Source: Micromonospora sp. WMMD1155
Lineage (GTDB): Bacteria > Actinomycetota > Actinomycetes > Mycobacteriales > Micromonosporaceae
Reading direction: 5' to 3'
Length of the DNA stretch: 64,000 bases
NCBI RefSeq assembly: GCF_029581275.1
Contig: NZ_CP120742.1
Coordinates: forward strand, 2,888,501 to 2,952,500
Shown: in pieces, positions 33,400-42,909 of the stretch
Position numbering within the stretch: position 1 is the first letter of the stretch
Layout: each line of letters opens with the position of its first letter
The notes under the pieces: generated by a model
Told to the model about the DNA's origin: nothing
The model's database searches: none
Seen by the model: the letters and a program-made list of their open reading frames with translations, nothing else
Program-made: the position numbers and the translations under genes

Positions 33400-34764
33400 A
33401 TGGCGAATCGGGACTTCGAACTGCTCTTCGCGAGTACGGCGGTGAGTCGAGTCGGCAGCGAGATCAGCTACATCGCCTTCCCCCTGGCGGCGATCGTGGC
33501 CCTGCAGGCCGGCCCGGAGCAGGTGGGCCTGCTGAACGCCGCCACCACGGCGGCGTTCCTGTTGATCGGCCTGCCCGCCGGTGTGTGGGTCGACCGGATG
33601 CGTCGGCGTCCCGTCCTGCTCGCCGCCGACCTCGTCCGGTTCCTGCTGCTGGCCTGGGTGCCGCTGGCGTGGTGGTGGGGGATCCTCACGATGACCCAAC
33701 TCTTCGTCGTCGCCTTCCTGGTGGGCGCGGGCCGGGTCTTCTCGGACGTGGCGGCGCAGAGCTATCTGCCGACTGTCGTCGGACGCGAGCACCTGGTGGC
33801 CGGTAACGCCCGCCTCGCCGGTACCGAGGCGGTCTCCCGGATCGTCGGCCGGGGGGCCGGCGGTGCGCTCGTCCAGGCACTGACCGCGCCCGTGGCCATC
33901 GCCGTCGACGCGCTCACCTACCTGTGGTCGTTTCTCTGCCTCTGCCCGATCCGCCGCCCGGAGCCGGCGCCTGTCGTACCCGACAGGCCCCGGCATCTGT
34001 GGCGAGAGATCGGTGAGGGCCTGCGGTACGTCGCCGGACAGCCCGCCCTGCGTGCCGTCGCCGCATCGGGGGCGCTGGTGAACCTGGCCTCCACTGTCAT
34101 CGTCGTCATCGTTCCGCTGCTGATCGTCCGGGAGTTGCGGTTGCCGGAGGGACTGGTCGGCGTCTTCTTCGCCGTGGGCGGGGTGGGCGCGGTCCTGGGC
34201 ACGATGGCCGCCCGGCGACTAGCGCTGCGCTTCGGCTACGGGCGGACCCTCATCGTCGCCGCGACGACAGTGGCGCCCGTCTACCTGCTGCTGCCCTTCG
34301 CCGACCGGGGTGTCTGGCTGTGGGCGGCCGCTGTGGCGTACCTGTTGATGATGGCGAAGGCGTCGATCGACAACGTCCTGCTGGTCAGCTTCCGGCAGAC
34401 CATCACTCCCGATCGGATGTTGGGCCGGATGAACGCCACAATGCGTTTCGTCCTCTCCGGGGCACTGCCGATCGGTTCGGTGCTCGCCGGCTTCGTCGGG
34501 GAGTACGTGTCGCTGCGGGCCGCGCTCTGGTGCGGCACCGTCGGCATGGCCGTCGCCTGGGTGCCGGTCTTCCTCTCGCCACTGCGCACGATGGTGGTGC
34601 TGCCGACCGGCCCGGTAGAGCCGCAACCGGTTCGGCCACGAAACGGTAAGGCGGCTCCCGGCAAGGTTGCCTGCTTGCGCTGGTGGGTGTGTTGGTGCCA
34701 GCCGTGCGCGGGTCGGACCCGGCACCGATTGCTTCGCGTTCGGCCTGCCAGCCGCCAGCGGTGA
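33400..34764 (+). CDS. MFS exporter
   Basis: About 454 residues with twelve hydrophobic segments. FELLFASTAVSRVGSEISYI is the usual start of the enterobactin-exporter-like (EntS) branch of the major facilitator superfamily, and GVWVDRMRRRPVLLAAD is the conserved loop 2-3 motif. It would pump out small molecules such as drugs or metabolites. The last 45 residues are basic and unlike the family, perhaps a read-through beyond an ancestral stop. ATG 33400 is preferred to 33379 because the family begins there. It is paired with the divergent DUF5937 regulator. Confidence 0.85.
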   Translation: MANRDFELLFASTAVSRVGSEISYIAFPLAAIVALQAGPEQVGLLNAATTAAFLLIGLPAGVWVDRMRRRPVLLAADLVRFLLLAWVPLAWWWGILTMTQLFVVAFLVGAGRVFSDVAAQSYLPTVVGREHLVAGNARLAGTEAVSRIVGRGAGGALVQALTAPVAIAVDALTYLWSFLCLCPIRRPEPAPVVPDRPRHLWREIGEGLRYVAGQPALRAVAASGALVNLASTVIVVIVPLLIVRELRLPEGLVGVFFAVGGVGAVLGTMAARRLALRFGYGRTLIVAATTVAPVYLLLPFADRGVWLWAAAVAYLLMMAKASIDNVLLVSFRQTITPDRMLGRMNATMRFVLSGALPIGSVLAGFVGEYVSLRAALWCGTVGMAVAWVPVFLSPLRTMVVLPTGPVEPQPVRPRNGKAAPGKVACLRWWVCWCQPCAGRTRHRLLRVRPASRQR

Positions 34765-34869
34765 GCAGGAGCCACTGCGAGTTGCTCTTGACCGTGCGCT
34801 AAGCGCACACGTTCTCATGGGTGCGCAAGGTCGCCATACGGGCGACTTCGAACGTACGGAGTGTCCCCC

Positions 34870-35484
34870 ATGCCCGTGATCCGGACCCCGCTCGGGATCA
34901 TCCGCGAGAATCTGCGTCCCTACCTGTGGCTGAGCCTCATGGCCTACGGCCTGCTGGCAGTCGGTCTGGTGGTAGGAGCGGTGGTTCCTGATCTGAACGC
35001 GGCACTCAAGGGGTCGATGGAGGACGACGGGACGACGGATCAGGTCGTGTCACTGCTACGTACTCCGTGGTTGTTCGCGCTGACCATCATGGTGGTGAAC
35101 ATCGGCCGGATCGCGCTGGCCGCGATCCTGTTGCCGTCGCTGGTGGTGCCCTTTCTGGGGGTCGCGGTCTTCGCGTTCTTCGCGGTGCAGACCGGTATCA
35201 CTCTGGCGCCGGTGGATCATGTCACGACGATGACTCTGATCCCACACTCCTTGACGATGGTGATCGAGTTCCAGGCGTACGTGCTGCTGCTGCTCGGCGC
35301 CTACCTGCTGGGTAGGTCTTGGATACGGCCCTCGACTGCCGGAGCGGTCAACCGGCGGCGGGGTTACGTCCACGGACTGAAGCGGATCGGGTGGCTCGCT
35401 CTGCCGGTGCTGGCGTTGTTCGTTATCGGCGCGATCTATGAGGCCTTGTCGCTGGCTTATCTGGTGCCGCTGCTGTTGAGCTGA
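34870..35484 (+). CDS. Five-to-six-helix membrane protein, SpoIIM-like
   Basis: A 204-residue integral membrane protein with about five hydrophobic segments. Layout and length fit the stage II sporulation protein M family, but sequence signatures are weak, so this is tentative. CGGAG at 34856-34860 sets the ATG at 34870. It is followed by a MerR regulator in the same direction 61 bases away. Confidence 0.5.
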   Translation: MPVIRTPLGIIRENLRPYLWLSLMAYGLLAVGLVVGAVVPDLNAALKGSMEDDGTTDQVVSLLRTPWLFALTIMVVNIGRIALAAILLPSLVVPFLGVAVFAFFAVQTGITLAPVDHVTTMTLIPHSLTMVIEFQAYVLLLLGAYLLGRSWIRPSTAGAVNRRRGYVHGLKRIGWLALPVLALFVIGAIYEALSLAYLVPLLLS

Positions 35485-35545
35485 GACCCGGCTCTTCAAC
35501 GCAGCGGCGCGGGAACTGACGAGGGCGAAGGGGTGAAGGCTCGTT

Positions 35546-36286
35546 ATGGCATGGAGCATGCGAGAGCTGGCGCGGATCACGCACACCAAGGTGAGCACCG
35601 TGCGGCACTACCACAAGGTCGGGCTGCTGGCCGAGCCCGAGCGGGCGGCGAACGGGTACAAGCGGTACGGGGTGTCGCATCTGATCCGTCTGCTGCAGGT
35701 CAAGAGGTTGAGCGAGCTCGGGATCAGTCTTCCGCAGATCGCCGCGATGGACGGTGCTGGCGCCGGCGGCCTTGCAGAAATCCGCGCGCTGCATGCGGAA
35801 CTCGAGGTGACCATCGAGCATTTGACGCGGATCCGGTCGGAGCTGGCGCAGGTGCTGGACCACGATGCGCCGGCCGTGACCCCGCGAGGTTTCGCGGCGT
35901 TGTCGGCGCAGCTGTCATCGACACAGCGGCTGCTGCTGTCGGTGTATGCGGCGGTCTTCGACGAACCGACGTTGGAGGCGTTCCGTCAGGTGCTGTACCG
36001 GCGGGAGGAGACCGACGTCGAACTCGATCGTCTGCCCGCGACGGCAGACGACGGCACGGTCGAAGACCTGGCCCGGCGCATGGTTCCGGTCACGGTCCGG
36101 CTCCGCGGGGAATACCCGCAGCTGAACAATCCCCTGCAAAGCTCCCCGCTGGGAGCGACAGCAGCCGGACTCACCATGGCCCATGCGCTCGTCGAGCTCT
36201 ACAACCCGGCCCAGCTACGCGTCCTCAAACGACTCGACACCCTCCTGCAGCAGCACGACGCGAAACGCCCGCCCGACCGGCCTTGA
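35546..36286 (+). CDS. MerR-family transcriptional regulator
   Basis: A 246-residue regulator. The first 70 residues are a MerR helix-turn-helix with wings (MRELARITHTKVSTVRHYHK; NGYKRYGVSHLIRLLQVKRL), followed by a dimerisation coiled coil at about 75-110. The C-terminal 130 residues form a helical domain without cysteines arranged for metal binding, so a small-molecule ligand is more likely. Its target is not apparent from the neighbours. Confidence 0.85.
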   Translation: MAWSMRELARITHTKVSTVRHYHKVGLLAEPERAANGYKRYGVSHLIRLLQVKRLSELGISLPQIAAMDGAGAGGLAEIRALHAELEVTIEHLTRIRSELAQVLDHDAPAVTPRGFAALSAQLSSTQRLLLSVYAAVFDEPTLEAFRQVLYRREETDVELDRLPATADDGTVEDLARRMVPVTVRLRGEYPQLNNPLQSSPLGATAAGLTMAHALVELYNPAQLRVLKRLDTLLQQHDAKRPPDRP

Positions 36287-36388
36287 GCACCCACTGGCCG
36301 CGGAGACCGGCCCGACCATCGCAGCGTTGCCCGTCGGTGGTCGCCGCACGAAGCCCATCAGACGTCTTACCGTCTTGGAGGAGACCCG

Positions 36389-37051
36389 ATGCTCACCCGG
36401 CGACGCCGCGATAAGGCCGCTGGCAAAATCACGCCCGGCAGTGGCCGCGCGCTGAAACCCTTCCGCGGGTGGCAAGTCCTTTCACGTGCCCTGTTCTACC
36501 TCCCGGCGGATTCCAGCGGCGCGGGCAGCGTGCGCGAGCATTACGCGGTCGATGTGCCGTACTGGCAGCGCGTAGCAACCTCGGACGGCAAGGGTAAGGC
36601 CCACCTCTACCGCAACAGCCGGCATCATGCGGTCTCGACACTCCCAGCGGTCTTTCCCATCGAAGGCGGCAGCATCGAGGTGATCTCGTCGGCGTTCGGT
36701 CTGCGTCGCTGCCACTTCATCCCCGAGGACGGCCCCGAGCGTCAGCTCATTCCCGACCAGCGTTCAGCAGAGGGCCGCCGCGCGAAACTACACCGCGACC
36801 ACCGCATGCTGAGCCGCACGATCAGCGTCCTGTCTCTGCTGGTCCTGTCCGCATCAGCGCTGCTGCTGATCCCGCAACTCCTCGAAATCGCGATGCGGAT
36901 CCCTCCGGTCGTCGAGCGTTTCGGGACGTTCAGCTCGCCGATCCAGCTACCGCTGGTCGCCAACATCGCCCTCGGGCTCGGTGCGGCAACCGCCAGCGTG
37001 GAACGCGCGACCCGCCTGCGATACACCTGGCTGGACACGATCGCGCAGTAG
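36389..37051 (+). CDS. Membrane protein of unknown function
   Basis: A 220-residue protein. The N-terminal 130 residues are soluble and basic; two membrane segments lie at about 145-165 and 185-205. No family is recognised. GGAGGAGA lies 6 bases before the ATG, so translation is well supported. Confidence 0.6.
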   Translation: MLTRRRRDKAAGKITPGSGRALKPFRGWQVLSRALFYLPADSSGAGSVREHYAVDVPYWQRVATSDGKGKAHLYRNSRHHAVSTLPAVFPIEGGSIEVISSAFGLRRCHFIPEDGPERQLIPDQRSAEGRRAKLHRDHRMLSRTISVLSLLVLSASALLLIPQLLEIAMRIPPVVERFGTFSSPIQLPLVANIALGLGAATASVERATRLRYTWLDTIAQ

Positions 37052-37201
37052 CAGCGGCGATCACCGTGGGCCGCGTTTATTCACAGCCGCGCCGCCGTCA
37101 GCCAGCCGACAGGCGACGGCTCGCGTCCGCGCCAATGAGTACGGCCAGTCTCAGAACCGTCTGCTGCTGCACCCAGATTGCATCAGCAGGTGAGAGAAGT
37201 C

Positions 37202-37861
37202 ATGGAAGACGAGGAGAGTAAAGTGGCAGACAGTCGCGACATGGTGGGTGCGCACGATGCGTTCCGCCTGCATTTCGGGCGGCTTCCGGAGACCGTCCGT
37301 GGCGTTGCGGCGGGTGACGTGGCGCGAGCCTCGGTGGTCGGGGAGCACACCATTCTTTTGGCTGACCTGCTCTCCGGGCACCACTCCAGTGAAGACGACC
37401 ACGTTTGGCCGAAGCTGCACGAGCGCTGCCCCGACCGAATTCAGCCGCTGGTCGTGACGATGGAGTCGCAGCATGAGCACCTCCACATCGACCTGCTGAA
37501 CCTGGCCGCCACCGCCGGGCGGTGGAAGGAGTCCGGTGGCGCCGCCGACCGCGAAACCCTGGCCGACATCGCGCAGCGGTTGGACCCGGCACTACGGGAG
37601 CACCTTGCGCTCGAGGAAGCCCAGATCCTGCGACTCATCGACGAGTACCTGACCGACGAGGAGTGGAAGGCGGCGGTCGCCGCGAGCGCCGAGAAGCTGA
37701 CACCGGAGCGTGGCGCGCTGGCGCTGGGCATGGTGCTTGATACTGCGAGCGAGGAAATGCAGACGTTGATCCGGGAAGGGGCACCCGAGGAATTCTGGCG
37801 CGACGTGCGCCCGGCGGCTCTCGGCGCCTGGCAAGCCCACGCCAAGCAGGTCTACGGCTGA
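37202..37861 (+). CDS. Hemerythrin-like domain protein
   Basis: A 219-residue helical protein. Histidines and acidic residues spaced along four helices (VGAHDAFRLHF, GEHTILLADLLSGHHSSEDD, SQHEHLHIDLL, LREHLALEEAQIL) fit a hemerythrin-like HHE domain, which binds a di-iron centre and senses or scavenges oxygen, nitric oxide or iron. The ATG at 37202 follows GAGAGAAG. It is monocistronic. Confidence 0.8.
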   Translation: MEDEESKVADSRDMVGAHDAFRLHFGRLPETVRGVAAGDVARASVVGEHTILLADLLSGHHSSEDDHVWPKLHERCPDRIQPLVVTMESQHEHLHIDLLNLAATAGRWKESGGAADRETLADIAQRLDPALREHLALEEAQILRLIDEYLTDEEWKAAVAASAEKLTPERGALALGMVLDTASEEMQTLIREGAPEEFWRDVRPAALGAWQAHAKQVYG

Positions 37862-38022
37862 AGCCTGAATTGTCGAGGCGGCGAAGGACGCCTCCGTCCG
37901 AACCCGGTCGCGGCCATCACCGGGACCACTCCCCGTCGCGCCGGCGTTTTCCGGTCGTACGGACGCACCGGCGCTCGGGAGGGCGGTTCGGAGAGGCTGC
38001 CCCTCGTGCGGGAGGCAGGGAG

Positions 38023-39174
38023 CTAGTCCGCCAGGGCGGCGCGTCGGAGCCGCCGCACGTCGGTGATCGTGATGCCGACCAGGACGGCCACGGTGACGAT
38101 CATGACGAGCACCGGGGTCAGCATGGTCAGCAGCGGTGTCGAGGCGAGCAGCAGCGCCAGCCAGGCCATGCGGGTGGGCGGGAGTTGGCCGAGGAGCACG
38201 TACTCCGAGCTCATCCGGCCGAGCACGTACAGGACCGGTCCGACGGCTAGGAGAGCGACCCAACTCGCCGGTGTGGTTCCCTGCGGGTCGTGGAGGGCGA
38301 GGTCCACACCGCCGGACGTGGCGATGATGCCGGTGACGACGAAGGCGTAGACATACGGGGCCAACAGGATCGAGGCGTGCGGACGCAGGTGCGCCGACCG
38401 GTCGACCAGCTTGTTGCTCTGTAACACGTAGATCTGCCAGAACAGCAGTGCAGTGACGATCGCGGTGAGGAACGCGACGGCACGGGCCGGGGTGTAGGTC
38501 GCGCGGCTGAAGATCAACGTGGACATCAGTGCCAGCTCGCCGAGGGCGAGAATGGCGATCTGCTGGTAGCGCTCGCCGAAGTGCGTGCTCAACCGTGTGA
38601 TGGGTTGCCGACCTCGTCGAGGTGTCGGGTAGCGCAGTCCGGCGGCCAGGTAGTCGACGGCGATCGCGCCGGCCCACAGGCCGGTCCGCCAGGCCGGTCC
38701 GGCGAACCCGCCGGTGAGCCACAGGATCCCGGACAGGACGAACCAGAAGAGGACGCGTTCCTCCCGGGCGTGCGCACGGCGTGGGCGCAGCGCGACGATC
38801 AGCAGGATCCCCCGGAGCACGTGGATGCCGACGTACGCGCCGGCGAAGAGCAGCCCGCGCCCGCCGTAGGCGGCCGGTACGGCGACCGCCATCAGGGCCA
38901 CGCCGAAGACCGTTCCGGCGATCACGGCCTGGATCGCCCGAAGCCGGGGGTCGTAGAACTCGGTGGCGTTCACCGTCGTCGACCAGGTCCACCATGCGGC
39001 CAGCAGCAGGATGAGGGTCTGTCCCAGGCCACCCCAGCTCGGATTCCCGGCGAACTGCATGGAGAGCTGCGCGAACATGGCGACGTAGAAGACGTCGAAG
39101 AACAGCTCCAGGAGCGTCGCCCGATTCGACGACCTGAGGCTACGTCGCGGCCCGGTCGGCTCCGTGCTCGTCAT
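38023..39174 (-). CDS. Low-temperature-requirement A (LtrA) family membrane protein
   Basis: A 383-residue polytopic membrane protein with ten or more hydrophobic segments. RATLLELFFDVFYVAMFAQL near the start and FGERYQQIAILALGELALMS in the middle are the two LtrA signatures (ELFFDLvfV and FGERfglivlialGE). The family's function is unknown. A second LtrA gene lies at the end of the window. Confidence 0.85.
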   Translation of the reverse strand: MTSTEPTGPRRSLRSSNRATLLELFFDVFYVAMFAQLSMQFAGNPSWGGLGQTLILLLAAWWTWSTTVNATEFYDPRLRAIQAVIAGTVFGVALMAVAVPAAYGGRGLLFAGAYVGIHVLRGILLIVALRPRRAHAREERVLFWFVLSGILWLTGGFAGPAWRTGLWAGAIAVDYLAAGLRYPTPRRGRQPITRLSTHFGERYQQIAILALGELALMSTLIFSRATYTPARAVAFLTAIVTALLFWQIYVLQSNKLVDRSAHLRPHASILLAPYVYAFVVTGIIATSGGVDLALHDPQGTTPASWVALLAVGPVLYVLGRMSSEYVLLGQLPPTRMAWLALLLASTPLLTMLTPVLVMIVTVAVLVGITITDVRRLRRAALAD

Positions 39175-39628
39175 CGGTCCGCCGTTCCCGCCGCGCCTTC
39201 TGCCGACGCTCGCATGTCAGGTCGAGACGATCCCGAGATGACGCCGTGACGGTCACGGTCGGGGGCTGGCCGCACAGGGCGATCAACGATCTAGGGAGCC
39301 GGAAGTTACCCGCCGGTCGAGCGGGGGTGGTGGCCTGCGGGTGTTCGGCGCGGCGCGATCACGTCGCGCCCGACGCGATGGCAGCCATCGATGTTCCCAA
39401 CACGTTACGTCTTGACGAACGCCATGTTATCGCTCACAGTCGATGCCTAAGGACGACGAGGAGCTGGCTTCCCGGGCAAGCCCTGCTTCGTCGATCTCGA
39501 ATCAGGCGTGCGCTGGGGCATCCAGGCGTCTTGTTAACGCTAACGCTGGGATGTCTGGTCCCGGCCACGCGTCGCGGTGGGCCCAGCTCCGGGCAGGCCG
39601 TTCGGCTCTTGGTCATTGGAGGAGGATC
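39175..39628. promoter_or_regulatory. Upstream region of the GH62 gene with two LacI-type operator-like sites
   Basis: The 454-base region has no credible gene. TGTTATCGCTCACA at 39425-39438 and GTTAACGCTAAC at 39533-39544 both resemble the TGTTAGCGCTAACA-type operators bound by LacI-family sugar regulators, and the second is an imperfect palindrome. They lie about 190 and 85 bases before the GH62 start. The promoter itself is not identified. Confidence 0.45.
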
Positions 39629-41161
39629 ATGTCTGCCCTAGATAGGTCTCCATCGATCGCGCCGCCGCCCACGCGGCGGCGCTGGTGGCTGCCCCGGCTT
39701 CTCGCCGCCGGTGCGGCGGCGGTGATGGTCGGTGGTGTCGCCGTGGCGGCGGTGCAGTCACCCGCCGCCGCCGCGACCGTCGACACGAGCGCGTGGTACG
39801 TGTTGGTCAACCGCAACAGCGGCAAGGCCCTGGACGTCTACAACCTGGCCACGAACGACGGTGCCCGGATCACGCAGTGGGCCCGGAACAACGGCAACCA
39901 GCAGCAGTGGCAGTTCGTCGACTCCGGTGGTGGCTACTACCGGTTGAAGTCGCGGCTGTCGGGCAAGGTGCTCGACGTCTATCAGCGTTCGACGGCCAAC
40001 GGTGCGGCGATCGTGCAGTGGTCCGACAACAACGGGACCAACCAGCAGTTCCGGTTGGCCGATTCGGACAGCGGCTACGTGCGGTTGATCAACCGGAACA
40101 GCAACAAGGTCATGGAGGTGCAGGGCGCCTCGACCGCCGACGGTGGAAACATCGTGCAGTACGACGACTGGAACGGCGCCAACCAGCAGTGGCAGCTCGT
40201 CCGTGTTGACGGGGGCACCCCGCCCACCACCACGCCGCCGCCCACCGGCACCTGTGACCTTCCCTCGACGTACCGGTGGTCGTCGACGGGCCCTCTGGCG
40301 CAGCCGAGGTCCGGTTGGGTGTCGTTGAAGGACTTCACCGTCGCGCCGTACAACGGCCAGCAGCTCGTCTACGCCACCACGCACGACTTCGGGTCGAGCT
40401 GGGGTTCGATGAACTTCGGGCTGTTCAGCAACTACAACCAGATGGGCTCGGCCAGCCAGAACGCGATGAACTCGGGAACTGTCGCGCCGTCGCTGTTCTA
40501 CTTCGCGCCGCGCAACATCTGGGTGCTGGCGTACCAGTGGGGTGGCCCGGCGTTCTCGTACCGGACCTCGAGTGACCCGACCAACCCGAACGGCTGGTCG
40601 TCGCCGCAGACGCTGTTCAGCGGCAGCATCACGGGTTCGGGGACGGGGCCGATCGACCAGGCGGTCATCGGCGACGACCAGAACATGTACCTGTTCTTCG
40701 CCGGGGACAACGGCAAGATCTACCGGGCGAGCATGCCGATCGGGAACTTCCCCGGCAGCTTCGGCTCCAACTACCAGACGATCATGACCGACACCACGAA
40801 CAACCTGTTCGAGGCCGTCCAGGTCTACAAGCTCCAGGGCCTGAACAAGTACCTGATGATCGTCGAGGCGATCGGCTCGACGGGCCGCTACTTCCGCAGC
40901 TTCACGGCCACCAGCCTGGGTGGTACGTGGACGCCGCAGGCCGCGTCCCAGAGCAACCCGTTCGCCGGCAAGGTCAACAGCGGCGCCACCTGGACCAACG
41001 ACATCAGCCACGGTGAGCTGCTGCGGACCAGCGCGGACCAGACGATGACCGTGAACGCCTGCAACCTGCAACTGCTCTACCAGGGCCGTTCCCCCAGCTC
41101 CGACGGCGTCGACTACGGCCTCCTGCCGTACCGCCCGGGTCTGCTGACCCTGCAACGCTGA
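39629..41161 (+). CDS. Secreted GH62 alpha-L-arabinofuranosidase with CBM13
   Basis: A 510-residue secreted enzyme that removes arabinose side chains from arabinoxylan. A signal peptide (basic start, hydrophobic core, AAAA cleavage region) covers about residues 1-48. A ricin-type beta-trefoil (CBM13) follows at about 50-190 with three QxW-type repeats (QQQWQF, NQQFRL, NQQWQL), then a proline-threonine linker, then a GH62 domain from about 210. Candidate catalytic residues are the aspartates in WVSLKDFT and GPIDQAV and the glutamate in NLFEAVQ. GGAGGATC directly precedes the ATG. The stop region is duplicated (41135-41189). Confidence 0.92.
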   Translation: MSALDRSPSIAPPPTRRRWWLPRLLAAGAAAVMVGGVAVAAVQSPAAAATVDTSAWYVLVNRNSGKALDVYNLATNDGARITQWARNNGNQQQWQFVDSGGGYYRLKSRLSGKVLDVYQRSTANGAAIVQWSDNNGTNQQFRLADSDSGYVRLINRNSNKVMEVQGASTADGGNIVQYDDWNGANQQWQLVRVDGGTPPTTTPPPTGTCDLPSTYRWSSTGPLAQPRSGWVSLKDFTVAPYNGQQLVYATTHDFGSSWGSMNFGLFSNYNQMGSASQNAMNSGTVAPSLFYFAPRNIWVLAYQWGGPAFSYRTSSDPTNPNGWSSPQTLFSGSITGSGTGPIDQAVIGDDQNMYLFFAGDNGKIYRASMPIGNFPGSFGSNYQTIMTDTTNNLFEAVQVYKLQGLNKYLMIVEAIGSTGRYFRSFTATSLGGTWTPQAASQSNPFAGKVNSGATWTNDISHGELLRTSADQTMTVNACNLQLLYQGRSPSSDGVDYGLLPYRPGLLTLQR

Positions 41162-41189
41162 GCCGGGTCTGCTGACCCTGCGACGCTGA
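41135..41189. repeat. 27-base direct repeat across the GH62 stop codon
   Basis: The 27 bases at 41135-41161, which encode the last residues and stop of GH62, recur at 41163-41189 with one mismatch (A to G). The second copy also holds a stop codon. This looks like a recent slippage duplication. Confidence 0.7.
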
Positions 41190-41201
41190 TCCATGGAAGG
41201 T

Positions 41202-41231
41202 GGCCCGCGACGGACGATTCCGTCGCGGGCC
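41202..41231 (+). terminator. Strong hairpin terminator after GH62
   Basis: GGCCCGCGACGGA at 41202-41214 pairs perfectly with TCCGTCGCGGGCC at 41219-41231 around a CGAT loop. A 13-pair GC stem with a 4-base loop is an efficient terminator even without a T tract. Confidence 0.85.
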
Positions 41232-41316
41232 CATCCATGAGGAACGACCAGTTGGCCGGGTCGCCGCCACGAATCGTCACCCCCGTCGGATTAGCGGTCG
41301 TGGATAGAATCGGGCC

Positions 41317-41571
41317 GTGGCTCGTGAATACGACACCCAGCTCATCGAGTCGGTCGCGGTCCGCCGTGCCCGAATGCGTGAGCTGCTGCTGTGGGGCAGG
41401 CAGCGCCGTGTCCGGGCCACCGGTGACGGCTTCCGCTGGTTGCGGATCGGGCTCGTGTTGGCGGCTGTGGCCTGCGCCGGGTGTGTGGGCTGGTCCTTCC
41501 TCCAGGGCGTGATCGCCGACCAGCAGAAGGCACGCAACCCACCACCGGCCCAGTCGGAGGCGGCGCGATGA
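41317..41571 (+). CDS. Small membrane protein at the head of the type VII locus
   Basis: An 84-residue protein with a charged N-terminal helix and one membrane segment at about 45-65. It has a GTG start with a weak ribosome binding site. Its stop overlaps the start of EccD (ATGA), so it is part of the secretion operon. It does not match EccB or EccE by length; role unknown. Confidence 0.65.
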   Translation: MAREYDTQLIESVAVRRARMRELLLWGRQRRVRATGDGFRWLRIGLVLAAVACAGCVGWSFLQGVIADQQKARNPPPAQSEAAR

Positions 41572-42896
41572 CCCAGACGCAGTCTTCCAGCGCCGCAGGC
41601 CAGCTCAGCCGGGTGACCCTGGCCGGGGCGCACCGGCGCATCGACCTCGTGCTGCCGGCCGACGAGCCGCTCGGTCTGCTGTTGCCCGAGATCGTCGCCA
41701 TGGTCGGGCACCGGCCGATGGACGACTCCCGGGGCTACCAGATCAGCACCCTCGACGGCACCGTGCTCGATCCGGGCGGCAGCCTGCGGCAGGCGGCCGT
41801 CCCTGATGGCGCCATGCTGCGGGTCGACCCGATCTCCGAGGCTCCACCGGCTGCGATCGTGCACGACGTCGCCGACGAGGTCGGCGACGATCTCGCCCGG
41901 CGGCACGGGCGATGGGGCACCACCGCGCGGATGTGGACCGCCACCGCGGTCTGCCTGGTCGCCGCCAGCATGGCGGCGGTGCTCGCCGCCCCACCGCTGG
42001 GGGCGGTGGCGGTCACCGTCATCGGGGCCGTGGTCGCGCTGGCTGGTCTCCTCGTCGGGCTGGTAGGCAGGCGGGCCGTCGGGATCGCGGTCCTGCTCAG
42101 CGGTGCCGCGATGACGATGACCATGGTGCCCGGGTTGACGAGCGGGCACACAGTGCGCTGGGCGCTCTGGGCCATCGGCGTCGGCTGCGTCGTGCTCGCC
42201 GTGGGCGCGGTGACGGGCAACCGCCGGGCCGGCGTCCTCGGTGGTGGAACGCTGCTGACCCTGGTGGCCGGTTGGGGCGTACCCCTCGCGTTCGCCGTGC
42301 CCGCCGAACGCGTCGCGGCGGTGCTGACGATCGTGTCGGTGGGGATGTTGGGCCTGCTGCCCCGGGTCGCGATGATCGCGTCCGGGCTCACCCGCCTCGA
42401 CGACCGGCGGAGCAACGACGAGTCGGTCAGCCGCGTCGCCGTGTTGGCCGCAGTCGACTCCGCGCACCGAGGGCTGGCCGTGGCGACGCTGGCGACGGCG
42501 ACGTCGGCGGCGCTCGGTGGCCTCGTCCTGGCCGCCGCGGCCGGCCCCTGGGCGCTGGTGCTGGCGGCGCTGGTGGCCACCGCTCTGCTGCTGCGGATGC
42601 GGGCGTTCCCGCTGACCGTCGAGGTGGCCGGGCTGGTGTCGGGCGCGCTGGTCATCGCGGGCGGCCTGCTGGCCCGCTGGGCACGGGAGGCACCCGGTGC
42701 CTGGTGGGGTCCGGCGCTCGTGGCGCTGGCCTTCTGCGCGGCGACCCTGGTGATCCTGGCCTACCGGCCGCCACCACACGCGCTGGCGCGAGCCCGGCAG
42801 TACGCCGACCGCGTCGAGGCGCTGACCGTGATGGCGCTGATCCCCGTGGCGGTGGGGGTGTTCGGGCTCTACTCGCGACTTCTCGACACGTTCTGA
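41568..42896 (+). CDS. eccD: Type VII secretion membrane protein EccD
   Basis: A 442-residue protein that forms the membrane pore of the ESX secretion machine. An N-terminal ubiquitin-like (YukD) domain spans about 14-95 (RVTLAGAHRRIDLVLP; DGAMLRVDP). It is followed by about eleven membrane segments. Length and layout match EccD. It overlaps the small membrane protein upstream and precedes a ParA-like ATPase by 13 bases. Confidence 0.88.
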   Translation: MTQTQSSSAAGQLSRVTLAGAHRRIDLVLPADEPLGLLLPEIVAMVGHRPMDDSRGYQISTLDGTVLDPGGSLRQAAVPDGAMLRVDPISEAPPAAIVHDVADEVGDDLARRHGRWGTTARMWTATAVCLVAASMAAVLAAPPLGAVAVTVIGAVVALAGLLVGLVGRRAVGIAVLLSGAAMTMTMVPGLTSGHTVRWALWAIGVGCVVLAVGAVTGNRRAGVLGGGTLLTLVAGWGVPLAFAVPAERVAAVLTIVSVGMLGLLPRVAMIASGLTRLDDRRSNDESVSRVAVLAAVDSAHRGLAVATLATATSAALGGLVLAAAAGPWALVLAALVATALLLRMRAFPLTVEVAGLVSGALVIAGGLLARWAREAPGAWWGPALVALAFCAATLVILAYRPPPHALARARQYADRVEALTVMALIPVAVGVFGLYSRLLDTF

Positions 42897-42909
42897 TTGA
42901 GGCGGTGGC

